A DNA stretch of 8,165 nucleotides from Sediminicola sp047612485 (GTDB taxonomy: Bacteria; Bacteroidota; Bacteroidia; Flavobacteriales; Flavobacteriaceae). The notes under the pieces were generated by a model. The model was not told the DNA's origin. It saw only the letters and a program-made list of their open reading frames with translations, and made no database searches. Below, one piece after another: positions 7,573 to 8,165 of this stretch (positions are counted from its first letter, which is position 1; every line of letters begins with the position of its first letter). The stretch is from assembly GCA_047612485.1 (NCBI GenBank), contig JBLGAT010000112.1, positions 1 through 8,165 of the forward strand, read 5' to 3'. Made by a program: the position numbers and the translations under genes.

Positions 7573-7589
7573 TTCCGATACTATCGGAA
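7573..7589. promoter_or_regulatory. Perfect 17-bp palindrome upstream of pdeM
   Basis: TTCCGATA (7573-7580), one central C, TATCGGAA (7582-7589): eight-base arms with a single central base. A third half-site, ATCGGAA at 7552-7558, lies closer to pdeM in the same orientation as the right arm, so ATCGGAA occurs three times in 38 bases. The palindrome centre is about 62 bases before the pdeM start codon, a position suitable for an operator. With a one-base loop it makes a poor RNA hairpin. Similar CCGATA/TATCGG palindromes are, as I recall, common between flavobacterial genes, so it may instead be a dispersed motif. Confidence 0.45.
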
Positions 7590-7658
7590 TTCATTATCCG
7601 CATAGCATAAGCAGGAGCGCCTTTTAATTTGTCCCATTAACCCTATACAATCCAATTT

Positions 7659-7701
7659 ACTCCCCTCTTTTTTAGGAGGGGAAGCCGCAGGCTGGGGTGG
7701 T
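7659..7701. repeat. REP-like extragenic palindromic element
   Basis: Two adjacent stem-loops in G/C-rich sequence unlike the flanks: TCCCCTC (7661-7667), an 8-base loop, GAGGGGA (7676-7682), then AGCC (7683-7686), GCA, GGCT (7690-7693), followed by GGGGTGGT running onto the lhr stop codon. Outer ends ACTCCCC and GGGGTGGT are also roughly inverted. C-rich stems ending in GGGGTGGT or ACCACCCC recur as dispersed intergenic repeats in Flavobacteriaceae as I remember them. Neither strand has a U-run after the stems, so it does not look like an intrinsic terminator. Only one copy is in this window, so repetition itself is not shown. Confidence 0.5.
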
Positions 7702-8165
7702 CATTTCTTCATCAGCTTTGCTGTCATCTTCTTGATCCGGTCTGCCAGTTTTTCACTGGATAGTTTTTCCCTGAGTCGGTCTGTAATAATAGGGAAGGAG
7801 AAGGGGGTAGGATTCTTACAATCCTTCCAAACCACTTTTTGATCCTCTATACGTTCCAGTGCCAATCGCAAGCGACCTTCCTCCAGTTGGTGGTCAAAAG
7901 TTTCGGTAAAAGCTTGTTGGAACAAGAGGTTATCTGCCTCATAATCCCTGAAAACATCAAATAATAGTTGGGAGCTGCTCTGCAAATGCTTCATTTTTAT
8001 CCCCTTGTCGGGATATCCTGTGAATACCATGCCACTGATCACGGCAATATCCCTAAATTTTCTCCTTGCCATTTCCGTGGCGTTCAAACTTTTTTGCAAA
8101 TCGTCCAATAAAAATAGGGCACTGAAAAGGTTGTTGTCCAAGACCTGTTGCATATCAATCTGTTG
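7701..8165 (-). CDS. lhr: Lhr-type DEXH helicase, C-terminal fragment (gene continues past right edge)
   Basis: The last 154 codons of a gene whose frame is open to the window edge; the ATG at 8153 is an internal methionine, not the start (QQID precede it). The visible part matches the C-terminal domain of the 'ligase-associated DNA damage response DEXH box helicase' family (Lhr-like, about 800 residues): ARRKFRDIAVISGMVFTGYP (key residues R-K-F-R, G, Y-P), LQSSSQLLFDVFRDYEADNLLFQQA, RLRLALERI and the typical ending PFSFPIITDRLREKLSSEKLADRIKKM. The ATPase core is outside the window. In this system Lhr unwinds DNA or RNA-DNA hybrids 3' to 5' and is encoded with an ATP-dependent ligase, an exonuclease and PdeM; pdeM is indeed the next gene. 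The stop codon abuts a REP-like element, and 181 bases separate the two genes, longer than in a tight operon. Confidence 0.88.
   Translation of the reverse strand, partial: QQIDMQQVLDNNLFSALFLLDDLQKSLNATEMARRKFRDIAVISGMVFTGYPDKGIKMKHLQSSSQLLFDVFRDYEADNLLFQQAFTETFDHQLEEGRLRLALERIEDQKVVWKDCKNPTPFSFPIITDRLREKLSSEKLADRIKKMTAKLMKK

Noticed and set aside
7661..7682. Rho-independent terminator after lhr
   Set aside because: The stem is good, but it is not followed by a U-run on either strand; the sequence fits a REP-like repeat better.
8151..8153. ATG at 8153 as the start of a separate 150-residue gene
   Set aside because: The frame continues to the window edge and the protein matches the C-terminal domain of Lhr-like helicases, so this is an internal methionine.

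Overview
The window looks like chromosomal DNA of a Bacteroidota bacterium, most likely family Flavobacteriaceae. This rests on moderately AT-rich sequence, a promoter of the Bacteroidota TTG / TAnnTTTG type, little sign of Shine-Dalgarno sites, and the protein types encoded. I cannot name a genus. There are six supportable genes plus the possible tail of a seventh; all but the leftmost one or two lie on the minus strand.

Left end (1-878, plus strand): a possible C-terminal fragment of an unidentified gene (1-113) precedes a clear promoter (161-191). That promoter drives a 219-residue protein with a helical N-terminus and two ACT-like folds. It resembles the regulatory end of aspartokinase without any kinase domain. 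It converges, with 17 bases between stop codons, on a secreted TlpA-type thioredoxin-fold protein (896-2221, minus).

Centre (2286-5663, minus): a complete mfd, the transcription-repair coupling factor, with UvrB-like, RNA polymerase-binding, translocase and C-terminal TRCF regions. It appears to start at TTG, 18 bases downstream of a -7-like element.

Right end (5733-8165, minus), in order of transcription: the 3' part of an Lhr-type DEXH helicase gene cut by the window edge, a 181-base gap, pdeM (metallophosphoesterase), then after 2 bases a class V-fold PLP enzyme of unknown substrate, then 69 bases to mfd. The Lhr and PdeM proteins belong to the known 'ligase-associated DNA damage response' set; its ligase and exonuclease members would be expected beyond the right edge. 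The stretch 8165 to 2286 is thus a DNA-repair neighbourhood with one metabolic-looking enzyme embedded in it. The 181-base lhr-pdeM gap holds a REP-like double hairpin touching the lhr stop codon and a perfect 17-bp palindrome.

I see no CRISPR array, tRNA, rRNA, insertion sequence or wholly new multi-gene system. The main points of interest are the stand-alone ACT protein, the mfd start region, the palindrome and repeat upstream of pdeM, and the PLP enzyme in the repair cluster.
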